Shown here in pieces: positions 51,596-58,971 of a stretch of 64,000 nt of DNA. The stretch comes from Sphingobium estronivorans (GTDB taxonomy: Bacteria > Pseudomonadota > Alphaproteobacteria > Sphingomonadales > Sphingomonadaceae). The translations under genes were made by a program, and so were the position numbers. Every line of letters begins with the position of its first letter. Position 1 is the first letter of the stretch. The notes under the pieces are model-generated. The model searched no databases, had not been told where the DNA came from, and was given only the letters and a program-made list of their open reading frames with translations. The stretch covers positions 38,436-102,435 of the forward strand of contig NZ_LFCT01000023.1 in NCBI RefSeq assembly GCF_008692605.1. The letters run 5' to 3'.

Positions 51596-52216
51596 ATGGA
51601 AAAGAGCATCTTTTTTTTCAAGAGACATCCCGATAGGACGACTGAAAACTTTGCCCATCACTATATCACCAATCATGCGCCACTGGGGAAAAAGCTGACG
51701 CAAGGGCTGCGCGGTTACACCGTCAACATCGTCGACGGTGACGGGTTTCCCGCTGCCGTCACGGAACATTGGGTCGTGCCCGATGTCATGCATCTATTGA
51801 CGCCCGCTCAAGCCTATAAGTCGATGGAGGATTTCCAGCAGGTTCTGGTGGACGACCAGTCGCTGTTCAGCGGTTTCGAACTTTATGTCGTCACCGCGGA
51901 GAAAATCATTGTTGCCGGACCGCCGATCGATTCCGCGCTGGAGCAGCGGACGCCCGGCATCAAGCTGATCCAGACCTTTGCCGACGCGGGCAATGTGCCG
52001 CCGCCGCTTCCCCCCGCACGCAGGGTCGTGGACAATATGGTCGCCCACCAGCTTGTCATGACCGAAAGCTATGACTGGGAAAAGGTGGAATCGGCTGCCC
52101 GGATCATCCGCATGTCCTGGTTCGCCGACATGGAGAGCGTGGGTGCGGATGCTGGCGACGCATTGTACGCCCGCGAATATCGTTTCATCGGCGCACCTTC
52201 CTCTTGGGATGCCTGA
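51596..52216 (+). CDS. EthD-like dimeric alpha-beta barrel protein
   Basis: A 206-residue protein with an EthD-type ferredoxin-like domain: KSIFFFKRHPDRTTENFAHH then YITNHAPLGKKLTQGLRGYT, the strand-helix with HAPL that defines the family, and SMEDFQQVLVDDQSLFS. A second half (GIKLIQTFADAG, about residues 118-206) could be a degenerate second copy. The related EthD is needed for ether-fuel breakdown, and others are decarboxylases or cyclases of polyketide-type intermediates; most are unknown. A good AGGAGCAGGA site precedes ATG 51596. It is the last gene of the SDR/SnoaL/ligase unit. Confidence 0.8.
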   Translation: MEKSIFFFKRHPDRTTENFAHHYITNHAPLGKKLTQGLRGYTVNIVDGDGFPAAVTEHWVVPDVMHLLTPAQAYKSMEDFQQVLVDDQSLFSGFELYVVTAEKIIVAGPPIDSALEQRTPGIKLIQTFADAGNVPPPLPPARRVVDNMVAHQLVMTESYDWEKVESAARIIRMSWFADMESVGADAGDALYAREYRFIGAPSSWDA

Positions 52217-52242
52217 TGACTATGCGGCGTCGCGAATGAAAG

Positions 52243-52264
52243 GCGAGGGACGCTGCGCCCTCGC
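52243..52264. terminator. Hairpin between EthD-like and converging SnoaL genes
   Basis: GCGAGGG (52243-52249) pairs with CCCTCGC (52258-52264), loop of 8. It lies between converging genes and may stop transcription from either side. No T run. Confidence 0.45.
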
Positions 52265-52309
52265 GGTCATATCGCGCTCGGCACGCTGCGCTCGGGACTG
52301 TCTGCGAGG

Positions 52310-52786
52310 TCAGGCAGAATCCTGACCGGGCTGACCCCATATTGCGCCCGCATCGCCACATTCCCACAGCGTCGTCTCGCGATGCTCATAGATGCGCCAT
52401 CCGCTTTTCGTCCGTCGGGCGCGGCTGTCATAGCGTCCTCCGACAGTGAAAAGAGGCACCTTGCGGCCGGCAAAATCCGCACCGCGTGGCCAGTGCTGCG
52501 CCAGCAGCAGGCAGGAATAGGCCGCGTCATCGCCCTGTATGTCGAAGGTGAAATTGGTAAACTGATGCGTGCATTGCATCGGTTCCTGCATCTGGGCCCA
52601 GAAGATCGAAAACTCGTCCCAGCCCCGCATGAGCTGGCCCTCGCCGCCGATCGGATCATAGCGCCAGGTGGCATCTTCGGTGAAGCAGGAACGCATCAGG
52701 TCCGTGTCGTAAGTATCGACGGCGCGACCATAGCGGACTTTAAGGTCGTATATCTGTTCTCGATCGGTCAGTCCTGAAACAGTCAT
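52310..52786 (-). CDS. SnoaL-like (NTF2-fold) protein
   Basis: A 158-residue protein: GLTDREQIYDLKVRYGRAVD followed by TYDTDLMRSCFTEDATWRYD is the SnoaL_4 opening. Near the middle CTHQFTNFTFDIQGDDAAYS and near the end GGRYDSRARRTKSGWRIYEH match the same family, whose members are found with Rieske oxygenases and steroid enzymes. AAGGG lies before ATG 52786. It follows the GST gene by 119 bases on the minus strand. Function unknown. Confidence 0.83.
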   Translation of the reverse strand: MTVSGLTDREQIYDLKVRYGRAVDTYDTDLMRSCFTEDATWRYDPIGGEGQLMRGWDEFSIFWAQMQEPMQCTHQFTNFTFDIQGDDAAYSCLLLAQHWPRGADFAGRKVPLFTVGGRYDSRARRTKSGWRIYEHRETTLWECGDAGAIWGQPGQDSA

Positions 52787-52905
52787 GGAAGCACCCTTCC
52801 TTCTTCATAACATGATGTGGCGGCCCCCAAACCGTCTGGCGACAGTTTGACGACCGCTCCTCTGGTGATCCGGACATTTCCACACAACCGGCGAGACCGA
52901 GAGGT

Positions 52906-53631
52906 TCAGGCGTCTCGGAGGGTATTTGCTCGGGAATATTTGCCTCGACCAAACATGCGATCCCACTGATCCTCGGTCAAAGGATAGCTGCTCATGGGAG
53001 CCTCCAGGTCTATATCGCCCATCGCCTTGAATGAGCGATCCACGGCCGGCCGAGCGGCGATCTCTTCCATCCAACGGCCGATATTGGGATAATCGGCGCG
53101 ATTCATGCCCGTTACCTTGACATAGTGAAGCGTCGGGAAAGTCGCCATGTCCGCGATCGTATATTCGTCGCATGCCAGGAAGCGGCTTTCGCCGAGACGC
53201 TTTTCCACAACGTCATAAAGGCGAAGCACTTCTGTTGCATAGCGATCGTGGCCGTGCTGCTGGTTCTGAACACGACGGCTGAAATAGACATACTGACCGA
53301 ACATCGGGCCGATACCCGACATCTGAAACATCAGCCACTGCATGGTGGCATAGCGTTTCTTGAGATCGGTAGGGTAGAATGCTCCGTGCTTTTCTGCCAA
53401 ATAATAAAGAATTGCACCAGACTCGGCCAATGGTAGCGGGGTGCCGTCAATACCTTCGCTATCGATAATCGCTGGAATCCGGCCGTTCGGGTTTACCGCA
53501 CGAAATTTCGGATCGTCCTTGTCGTTGACGATATCGAAATAATTGTGTTTATACTCTAGACCTAGTTCCTCCAGAGCAATGACAACCTTCATAACATTGG
53601 GCGTATCGCCACCAAATAGTTCAATCATCAT
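52906..53631 (-). CDS. Glutathione S-transferase (Nu-class/YghU-like)
   Basis: The 241-residue protein has a thioredoxin-like N-terminus (MIELFGGDTPNVMKVVIALE) with Thr/Asn in the position of the catalytic residues of Nu-class enzymes, cis-Pro in NGRIPAIID, ESGAILYYLAEKHG for glutathione binding, and a helical C-terminal domain with EYTIADMATFPTL. It may conjugate, isomerise or reduce with glutathione; in pathway context, it could be a maleylpyruvate-type isomerase, an etherase or a detoxifier. AGGAG lies before ATG 53631 (ATG 53628 also possible). Direct repeats lie upstream at 53667-53684. Confidence 0.9.
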   Translation of the reverse strand: MMIELFGGDTPNVMKVVIALEELGLEYKHNYFDIVNDKDDPKFRAVNPNGRIPAIIDSEGIDGTPLPLAESGAILYYLAEKHGAFYPTDLKKRYATMQWLMFQMSGIGPMFGQYVYFSRRVQNQQHGHDRYATEVLRLYDVVEKRLGESRFLACDEYTIADMATFPTLHYVKVTGMNRADYPNIGRWMEEIAARPAVDRSFKAMGDIDLEAPMSSYPLTEDQWDRMFGRGKYSRANTLRDA

Positions 53632-53666
53632 CTGCTCCTTTTATGGCCTGCTTATCGCCGCTTTCG

Positions 53667-53688
53667 GCTTGACTACCGCTTGACGGTA
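53667..53688. promoter_or_regulatory. Direct and inverted repeats upstream of the GST gene
   Basis: GCTTGAC occurs at 53667-53673 and 53678-53684, spaced 11 bp. The overlapping TACCG (53674-53678)/CGGTA (53684-53688) is an inverted pair. It lies 36 bases before the GST start, a place for an operator. Confidence 0.3.
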
Positions 53689-53852
53689 TTGCGCATGCCA
53701 AATAGCTGAACCTATCTTTCAGCCAGTATTCAGTCGACGCTAATCGCGCACCGTTGTTTGCCGCGCATGACAGCACGGCCATTTCCGATATGCAGGATTC
53801 ACAAAAATATTATGCCAGATCCGGGCCTGACCACATCTGCGCCGCATAAGCG

Positions 53853-53876
53853 GGGGAGGGCCATCCGTCCCTCCCC
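53853..53876. terminator. Hairpin after TauD-like gene
   Basis: GGGGAGGG (53853-53860) and CCCTCCCC (53869-53876) form an 8-bp stem with loop CCATCCGT, 10 bases past the stop of the minus-strand gene. No T run follows. Confidence 0.5.
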
Positions 53877-53885
53877 ACCTGTCAT

Positions 53886-54695
53886 TTACGCGGCCAGGGC
53901 GATCGGCACGCGTCGCAGTGCGCGGCGTTCCCCGGCAGGGAAGTCGTTGCGTGCATGCTGGAGATGCAGATTGTCCCAGATGATGAGGTCGCCTGCTTCC
54001 CATTTGTGCACATAGTCGTCGCCGCGGCTATCGACATAGTCCAGCAACTGGTCCAGCAGTTCGTCGCTTTCCTGCTTGTCCAGGCCGATGATGTCGGTTG
54101 TGAACAGGCGGCTCAGGAACAGCAGCGGCGTGCCGCTTTCGGGGTGATGCCAGACAAGCGGGTGAATGAAGGTGTCGGCATTGTCGCTCAGATGCTCGGC
54201 ATCTGGCCGCTTGTCACCGCGGTTTACGCTGTAGTCGTAGACGTGCCGGGCCGACAGAACCTTGATCCGTTCCTTGAGATCGGCCGGCAGGCCCTGATAA
54301 GCGGCCGCCGCGTTGAAGAAGCGGGTTTCACCGCCCTGCCTGGGTGCTTCGATCGAATAGAGCGAGATGCCCTTGAGCGGCTTTTCCAGGAACATGTGGT
54401 CCGAATGATAGAAAAGCTCGCCATTGGGCAGGCGGCCGTCGGTATGGACGTTGGAAATGTAAGTGAACTGTTTGCCGTCCTTCATCAGCGCGTCGCCGCC
54501 GGAAATCGGGCCGATCGCCTTGACGATGTTGAGATGCTGGTCCTCGTCCACGCCGGCATTGCGGAAGAGAATGAAATGATGATTGTCGAACAGCAGCTTG
54601 ACGGCCTCCTTGCCTTCGTCGTCCAGATTGCGCGGGTCGAGTCCAATGATCTCGACGCCGAACGATGATGAAAGCGGCTTTGCATGAATACTCAT
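53886..54695 (-). CDS. TauD/TfdA-family Fe(II)/2-oxoglutarate dioxygenase
   Basis: A 269-residue dioxygenase. Iron ligands are His97 and Asp99 (FYHSDHMF) and His247 (LQHARNDF), with Arg262/Arg258 nearby for 2-oxoglutarate. It hydroxylates C-H bonds next to heteroatoms; members attack taurine, 2,4-D (TfdA), alkyl sulfates and other acids. ATG 54695 follows a GGGAGATCGACG stretch; an in-frame start at 54761 overlaps the ligase gene and is rejected. It lies 25 bases after the CoA ligase stop on the same strand, in one unit with cupin and ligase. Substrate unknown. Confidence 0.9.
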   Translation of the reverse strand: MSIHAKPLSSSFGVEIIGLDPRNLDDEGKEAVKLLFDNHHFILFRNAGVDEDQHLNIVKAIGPISGGDALMKDGKQFTYISNVHTDGRLPNGELFYHSDHMFLEKPLKGISLYSIEAPRQGGETRFFNAAAAYQGLPADLKERIKVLSARHVYDYSVNRGDKRPDAEHLSDNADTFIHPLVWHHPESGTPLLFLSRLFTTDIIGLDKQESDELLDQLLDYVDSRGDDYVHKWEAGDLIIWDNLHLQHARNDFPAGERRALRRVPIALAA

Positions 54696-54720
54696 CGTCG
54701 ATCTCCCAAAACTAAGTTGT

Positions 54721-56241
54721 TCAGATATTCGCCGCGTCGGAAAGCAACTGGCGCAGTTCACGCTTCAAGATCTTCCCCGACGGATTTTTTGGCAGGCTTG
54801 CGACAAAGGCGATGTCCTTCGGGCGCTTGAACGGGGCCATGTTCTCGCAGGCACGCAATATGTCGTCGCTGGTCGCGGAACTGCCAGCCTTCAATACGAT
54901 GGCTGCGCAGACCCGCTCTACCCATTTGGGATCGGGCAGGCCGACAACTGCGACTTCATCCACAGCGGGATGCTTGTAGATGGCTTCTTCCACCTCGCGT
55001 GATGCGACATTCTCGCCGCCCGAATTGATCATGTCCTTCTTACGATCGACGATCGTGATATAGCCCTTGTCATCCATCACTCCCAGATCGCCGCTGTGGA
55101 ACCAGCCCCCTTCGAAGGCCGCCGTGGTCTTTTCCGGGTCGCGATAATAGCGCATCAGCAGTTGCGGGGAGCGATGGACGATCTCGCCCACCGCGCCCGG
55201 TGCCACGTCGCGCATATCGTCGTCGACCACGCGGGTTTCGACGAACAGCACCGGCCGGCCGGCGGAAGCGGGCCGCTCTTCATGCTCTTCGGGTCGAAGC
55301 GCGGTCGCCAACGGGCCGATCTCGGTCTGGCCATAATAGTTCCAGAAGCGCAGCCAGGGCAGTTGCTCCCGCATCCGATGGATGACCTCCGTCGGCATGA
55401 TCGAGGCGCCATAATAGCCCTTGCGCAGCGTGGACAATTTCTGCGGATCGAAACCGGGATGACCCAATATGCCGATCCAGACCGTCGGCGGCGCGAAGAA
55501 GGAAGTGGCGCCTGTCGACCGGATGGTTTCGATGACTTCGCCAATGTCGACGCGATCGAGAATGATGCTTTCGTTGCCCAGGAACAGCGACGGTATCAGG
55601 AAACAATGAAGCTGGGCGCAATGGTAGAGTGGCAGCGCGTGGACGACGACATCGCTCTCCAGATATTCACCCACGGCGATGCAGCTCAGATATTGATGGA
55701 CCAGCCCCTGGTCCGAGAGCAACGCGCCCTTGGGTGCGGATTCTGTGCCGCTGGTATAGGCGATCTGCGCCGGTTGCGGTAGTTCTGGCGGTTCGCGCTG
55801 ATCTTCGGCAAAGTCGAAGGGCTCGAATGACTGTGGCGCCTGCAGCGGCAGGCAATCGATGTGCGGGCCGGTGGCCGTGACGGCGGCCCGCGCGACGGCT
55901 GAAAATTCATCGTCCGTGAACAACAGCCGCGGCGCGCTGTGATTGAGGATATAGGCGACCTCATGTTCCCGCAGCATGAAGTTTATCGGTACGTGGATCG
56001 CACCCAGATATTGGACGGCGAGATAGCCGATTGCATAGGCGTCGCTGTTGCGCCCCAGAAATGCGACGCGGTCGCCTGCATGAACGCCCTGGCGGGTCAG
56101 TTCATCGGCAAAGGCGACCGCGGCCGCAATCAGCTGCGCATATGTCCAGCTGCGATCAACAAAACGAATAGCCACTGCGCCGGGTGTGCGTCGCGCGCTG
56201 CGCACGACGCCCCTGAAAATCGCGTTCGGTTCCCCGGCCAT
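54721..56241 (-). CDS. AMP-dependent acyl-CoA synthetase/ligase (third)
   Basis: A 506-residue adenylate-forming enzyme: IAYTSGTESAPKGALLS (P-loop with ES in place of TG), YYGQTEIGPL, GYITIVDRKKDMINSGGENV and LPKNPSGKILKREL with the catalytic Lys. It should form acyl-CoA from an aliphatic or aromatic acid. ATG 56241 has AGGAG at a good distance; GTG 56247 is a weaker option. It is between a cupin gene and a TauD-like gene. The three ligases here probably activate different intermediates. Confidence 0.92.
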   Translation of the reverse strand: MAGEPNAIFRGVVRSARRTPGAVAIRFVDRSWTYAQLIAAAVAFADELTRQGVHAGDRVAFLGRNSDAYAIGYLAVQYLGAIHVPINFMLREHEVAYILNHSAPRLLFTDDEFSAVARAAVTATGPHIDCLPLQAPQSFEPFDFAEDQREPPELPQPAQIAYTSGTESAPKGALLSDQGLVHQYLSCIAVGEYLESDVVVHALPLYHCAQLHCFLIPSLFLGNESIILDRVDIGEVIETIRSTGATSFFAPPTVWIGILGHPGFDPQKLSTLRKGYYGASIMPTEVIHRMREQLPWLRFWNYYGQTEIGPLATALRPEEHEERPASAGRPVLFVETRVVDDDMRDVAPGAVGEIVHRSPQLLMRYYRDPEKTTAAFEGGWFHSGDLGVMDDKGYITIVDRKKDMINSGGENVASREVEEAIYKHPAVDEVAVVGLPDPKWVERVCAAIVLKAGSSATSDDILRACENMAPFKRPKDIAFVASLPKNPSGKILKRELRQLLSDAANI

Positions 56242-56306
56242 ATCCACTCCTGCGTCGTTATTTTTCAGTGGCTTTTCGATTTGTTTATGGTTGGAGGGGG
56301 GTCCGC

Positions 56307-56846
56307 TTATGGAACGGGCAGGCCATTCTCGCGGCGGACCGCCATGATGCGCTCATATTCTTCCATATAGCCCGGACGCGCTTCGGAACATTCCATCTGA
56401 TAGGTATCAACCCGCAGCGGATGGCCGCCGCGCGACGACAGTGTGGCATACCAGAGCGGTTCGTCCGAATTGTTGCGCATCTGGTGCGAAGCGTGCGGTG
56501 GAATGAAGGCAGCATCGAACTTTTCGACATTATAGTCGGCAAATTCCGTCCGCACCTGGCCCTTGCCCTGATAGACCAAGTACCAGCACTCATACGGGCC
56601 CTCATTCTCGGGCAGGTGGCTGTGGAAGCCTTCCGACTGGCCCGGCTGGAGGCAGGAAATGCAGAAAATGTTGAACCAGTCCGATGAGTCGCGAACGTCG
56701 TAGAACCACCAGGGGCGGTGCGTCGCACCGATCTTGTTTTCGTGCCACTGCACGGGGAAGGTGTCCGCGAAGCGGAAAAGCTTGATTTTGGGGCGCTCGC
56801 CTGCCGGCGCGGCCGCGGGATTCTTGGGGGTGATCAGTTCAGGCAA
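56307..56846 (-). CDS. Cupin-domain protein (3-hydroxyanthranilate dioxygenase-like layout)
   Basis: A 179-residue cupin. The metal motif is His75 and His77 (GFHSHLPENEGPYECWY) with Glu82 or Glu86, and His118/His121 (IPPHASHQMRN) in the second motif. The start is probably TTG 56846, 7 bases after AGGAG; the frame also opens at 56879 but that lies inside the predicted promoter. It may be a small non-heme iron dioxygenase, an isomerase or a sensor. A promoter with an embedded palindrome lies just upstream. It is the first gene of a unit with the ligase and the TauD-like gene. No substrate can be assigned. Confidence 0.82.
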   Translation of the reverse strand: MPELITPKNPAAAPAGERPKIKLFRFADTFPVQWHENKIGATHRPWWFYDVRDSSDWFNIFCISCLQPGQSEGFHSHLPENEGPYECWYLVYQGKGQVRTEFADYNVEKFDAAFIPPHASHQMRNNSDEPLWYATLSSRGGHPLRVDTYQMECSEARPGYMEEYERIMAVRRENGLPVP

Positions 56847-56879
56847 GATTTCTCTCCTATCATCGGTAGCACATATCAA

Positions 56880-56907
56880 ATATTACATGTAATCGGAGGT
56901 GAGTCAA
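56880..56907 (-). promoter_or_regulatory. Predicted promoter of the cupin operon with embedded palindrome
   Basis: On the minus strand, TTGACT (56907-56902) and TAATAT (56885-56880), spaced 16, form a sigma-70-like promoter. The perfect palindrome ATTACATGTAAT (56882-56893) covers the spacer and -10, a typical repressor position. The same palindrome occurs at 57876-57887. Confidence 0.55.
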
Positions 56908-57116
56908 TCGGGGATCGTTGGCTGCGAGCGTTTCGGCCAGATGCTTCATTCATCACCGGACCAAGCGAGGGTTCCAAAGTGCTGATCGAGAGCAACAGCA
57001 GTTGTGCGAGCGATGTCGACAGTCGATAAGTGCGGTGCGGCCGTCGGCAATTTGGATTGAACAGGGAGACGATGTCGACTGTTATCTATCACAACTTTTA
57101 AGATGGGAGCTGATTC

Positions 57117-57806
57117 GTGAGTGAACGTAGTATCATGGTAACGGGTGGTTTTGGGGTTTTGGGCCGCGTCGTGGCAGCAGCCTTCGCCGATCAGGGCGAC
57201 AGGGTTGCGCGAGTCGATTTCGCGCCTGTTGCCCCGGACAGCATTGCGCGGGGGATGGATTTTGCAGGGATCGACCTGACCGACACCGCTATGGCTGAGC
57301 GCGCAGTGGCTGACGCGGCGAATGCGCACGGCGGCGTTGACGTCCTCGTGAATGTTGCTGGAGGTTTCACATGGCAGACGGTTGAAGATGGTGGGGTTGA
57401 CGCCTGGGAGAAGATGTTCGCCATGAACCTTCTCTCCAACATGACGATCACCAGGGCGGCGCTTCCTGCGCTAAAACGCTCGCCCGCAGGTCGGATCGTA
57501 AATATCGGCGCTCAGGCAGCCGTTCAGGCGGGGGCCGGCATGGGCGCCTACGCCGCGTCCAAGGCTGGCGTACATCGGTTGACCGAAGCGCTGGCGGCTG
57601 AACTGGCGGGCAGCAACATCACGGCCAATGCGATACTGCCCAGCATCATCGATACACCAGTCAATCGGGCCGACATGCCAGATGCGGATACCGCACAATA
57701 GGTGCAGCCACAGGCGATAGCGGATGTGATCCTGTTCCTTGCCTCGCCTGCGGCCCGTTCGATCAGTGGAGCGTTGCTCCCCGTGACGCGCGGCCAGTCC
57801 ACCTGA
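57117..57806 (+). pseudogene. SDR gene interrupted by an in-frame TAG
   Basis: Starting at GTG 57117 (GGGAG upstream), the frame encodes an SDR: MVTGGFGVLGRVVAAAFADQ, DVLVNVAGGFTW, and active-site Tyr/Lys in YAASKAGVHR. A TAG at 57699-57701 ends it at 194 residues, but the same frame continues to TGA 57804-57806 with VQPQAIADVILFLASPAARS and ISGALLPVTRG, exactly the last SDR helix and strand. Relatives usually have Trp before this helix, so TGG to TAG is the simplest cause. The product is either a truncated protein without its C-terminal dimer and substrate parts, or depends on amber readthrough. Sequencing error must be excluded. It lies between the two operator-bearing promoters. Confidence 0.85.
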
Positions 57807-57865
57807 TCTGAACGCGGGCCTGGCTGGAATAATGCCCTCCTGGTGTTGGAGATTCTGGCGAGATA

Positions 57866-57894
57866 TTGACATAAAATTACATGTAATATATGAA
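57866..57894 (+). promoter_or_regulatory. Predicted promoter of the PhyH gene with embedded palindrome
   Basis: TTGACA (57866-57871), 17-base spacer, TATGAA (57889-57894). The spacer holds the perfect 12-bp palindrome ATTACATGTAAT (57876-57887), identical to that at 56882-56893. It lies about 100 bases before the PhyH start. Confidence 0.6.
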
Positions 57895-57995
57895 ATTTGA
57901 GTGCTATCAGATGTTTTGGCAATCATAAGCTGGGCATCTGTTCTGTCGCATCGCCGTGCGCGTGTAATCTGAACAAGGATGAGGATATTTTCGAT

Positions 57996-58862
57996 ATGGC
58001 AGAGTTGATGGTGGAGGATCGGACGATCGTGGCGCGCGATGTCACGGAGGCAGAGCGCGAATTTTTTTACGAGCATGGCTGGGTCAAGCTGCCGCAGCTC
58101 ATCAGCGCGGAAGATGCTGAGTTGTTGCGGTCGGAAGCGCAGCGGCTGATGATGGGTGATGCCGACGGCGAACTGCAATCAAATGTCAGTCGCGTGGGCA
58201 ACGCCGCCGATAAGGGGCTACGCGGTCACCAGATGGCGCAGTTCCACATTTATAACGAACCGTCGAAGGCCAGCGAGGCGTTCCAGCGCCTTTACGATTC
58301 CCGCAGCCTGGGTCATGTGGCGGCGCGTTTGATGAGTAATCCGTTCACGGGTCCGCGCAAGGCGCGGCGCATCGGCAACACGCTGTTCGTGAAAGGGCGT
58401 CAGGCGTCGGCCGGATCAGGTTCGACGGGCTGGCATCAGGACCGCCCCTATTTTCCGTTCGATCGTGAATCGATGGTGATGCTCTGGCTCGCGCTCGCAC
58501 CGGTCAGCCCGGAAATGGGTTCGCTGCGTTTCATCGATCGCGGGCACCGGCTAGGCATGATGGGCCGTTACTCACATATCGAGGATCAGGACATGGTGGA
58601 AGCCTATCCGGGGATAGAGGAGCAGTGCGGGGTCAGCCCGCCGCTGCACCTGAATGCGGGTGACGCGACCATTCACGATGCGCTGACACCGCATTCAGCC
58701 GGTCCGAACCTTACTGATAATGTTCGCTGGGGCCTTGCCATGACCTATTTCCCGTCGGATGCGCTTTATACCGGCGCGCCGCACCGCTCCTTCGATGGAT
58801 TGGGTATTGGCGTCAACGAACCGTTCGATCACCCGAACTTCCCAATCATCGGTGAACCCTAA
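57996..58862 (+). CDS. Phytanoyl-CoA dioxygenase (PhyH) family protein
   Basis: A 288-residue Fe(II)/2-oxoglutarate oxygenase. Iron ligands are His147 and Asp149 (GWHQDRPYFPF) and His233 (TPHSAGPN), with Arg244 (NVRWGL) for 2-oxoglutarate. Family members hydroxylate alpha positions of acyl-CoAs or other metabolites. ATG 57996 is chosen because the extra N-terminal residues of the longer frame (from 57897) begin in the predicted promoter leader. The gene is followed by an MFS transporter. With the TauD-like and cupin proteins, it makes a set of three non-heme iron proteins in 5 kb. Substrate unknown. Confidence 0.9.
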   Translation: MAELMVEDRTIVARDVTEAEREFFYEHGWVKLPQLISAEDAELLRSEAQRLMMGDADGELQSNVSRVGNAADKGLRGHQMAQFHIYNEPSKASEAFQRLYDSRSLGHVAARLMSNPFTGPRKARRIGNTLFVKGRQASAGSGSTGWHQDRPYFPFDRESMVMLWLALAPVSPEMGSLRFIDRGHRLGMMGRYSHIEDQDMVEAYPGIEEQCGVSPPLHLNAGDATIHDALTPHSAGPNLTDNVRWGLAMTYFPSDALYTGAPHRSFDGLGIGVNEPFDHPNFPIIGEP

Positions 58863-58971
58863 GATACAATAATGTAATGTAAGGACGCGTTCGCTGCATG
58901 GCTGGCGAGCGCTTCCTGTATAAATATAAGATTTTCAGGATGCATTATTCGAAAATATGGGAGAGGGGTGG

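Noticed and set aside
57011..57079. CGATGTCGAC repeated at 57011-57020 and 57070-57079 before the interrupted SDR gene
   Set aside because: Only 10 bases, GC-rich and easily due to chance; one copy lies next to a TCGATAAG-like stretch but no symmetrical operator could be built.
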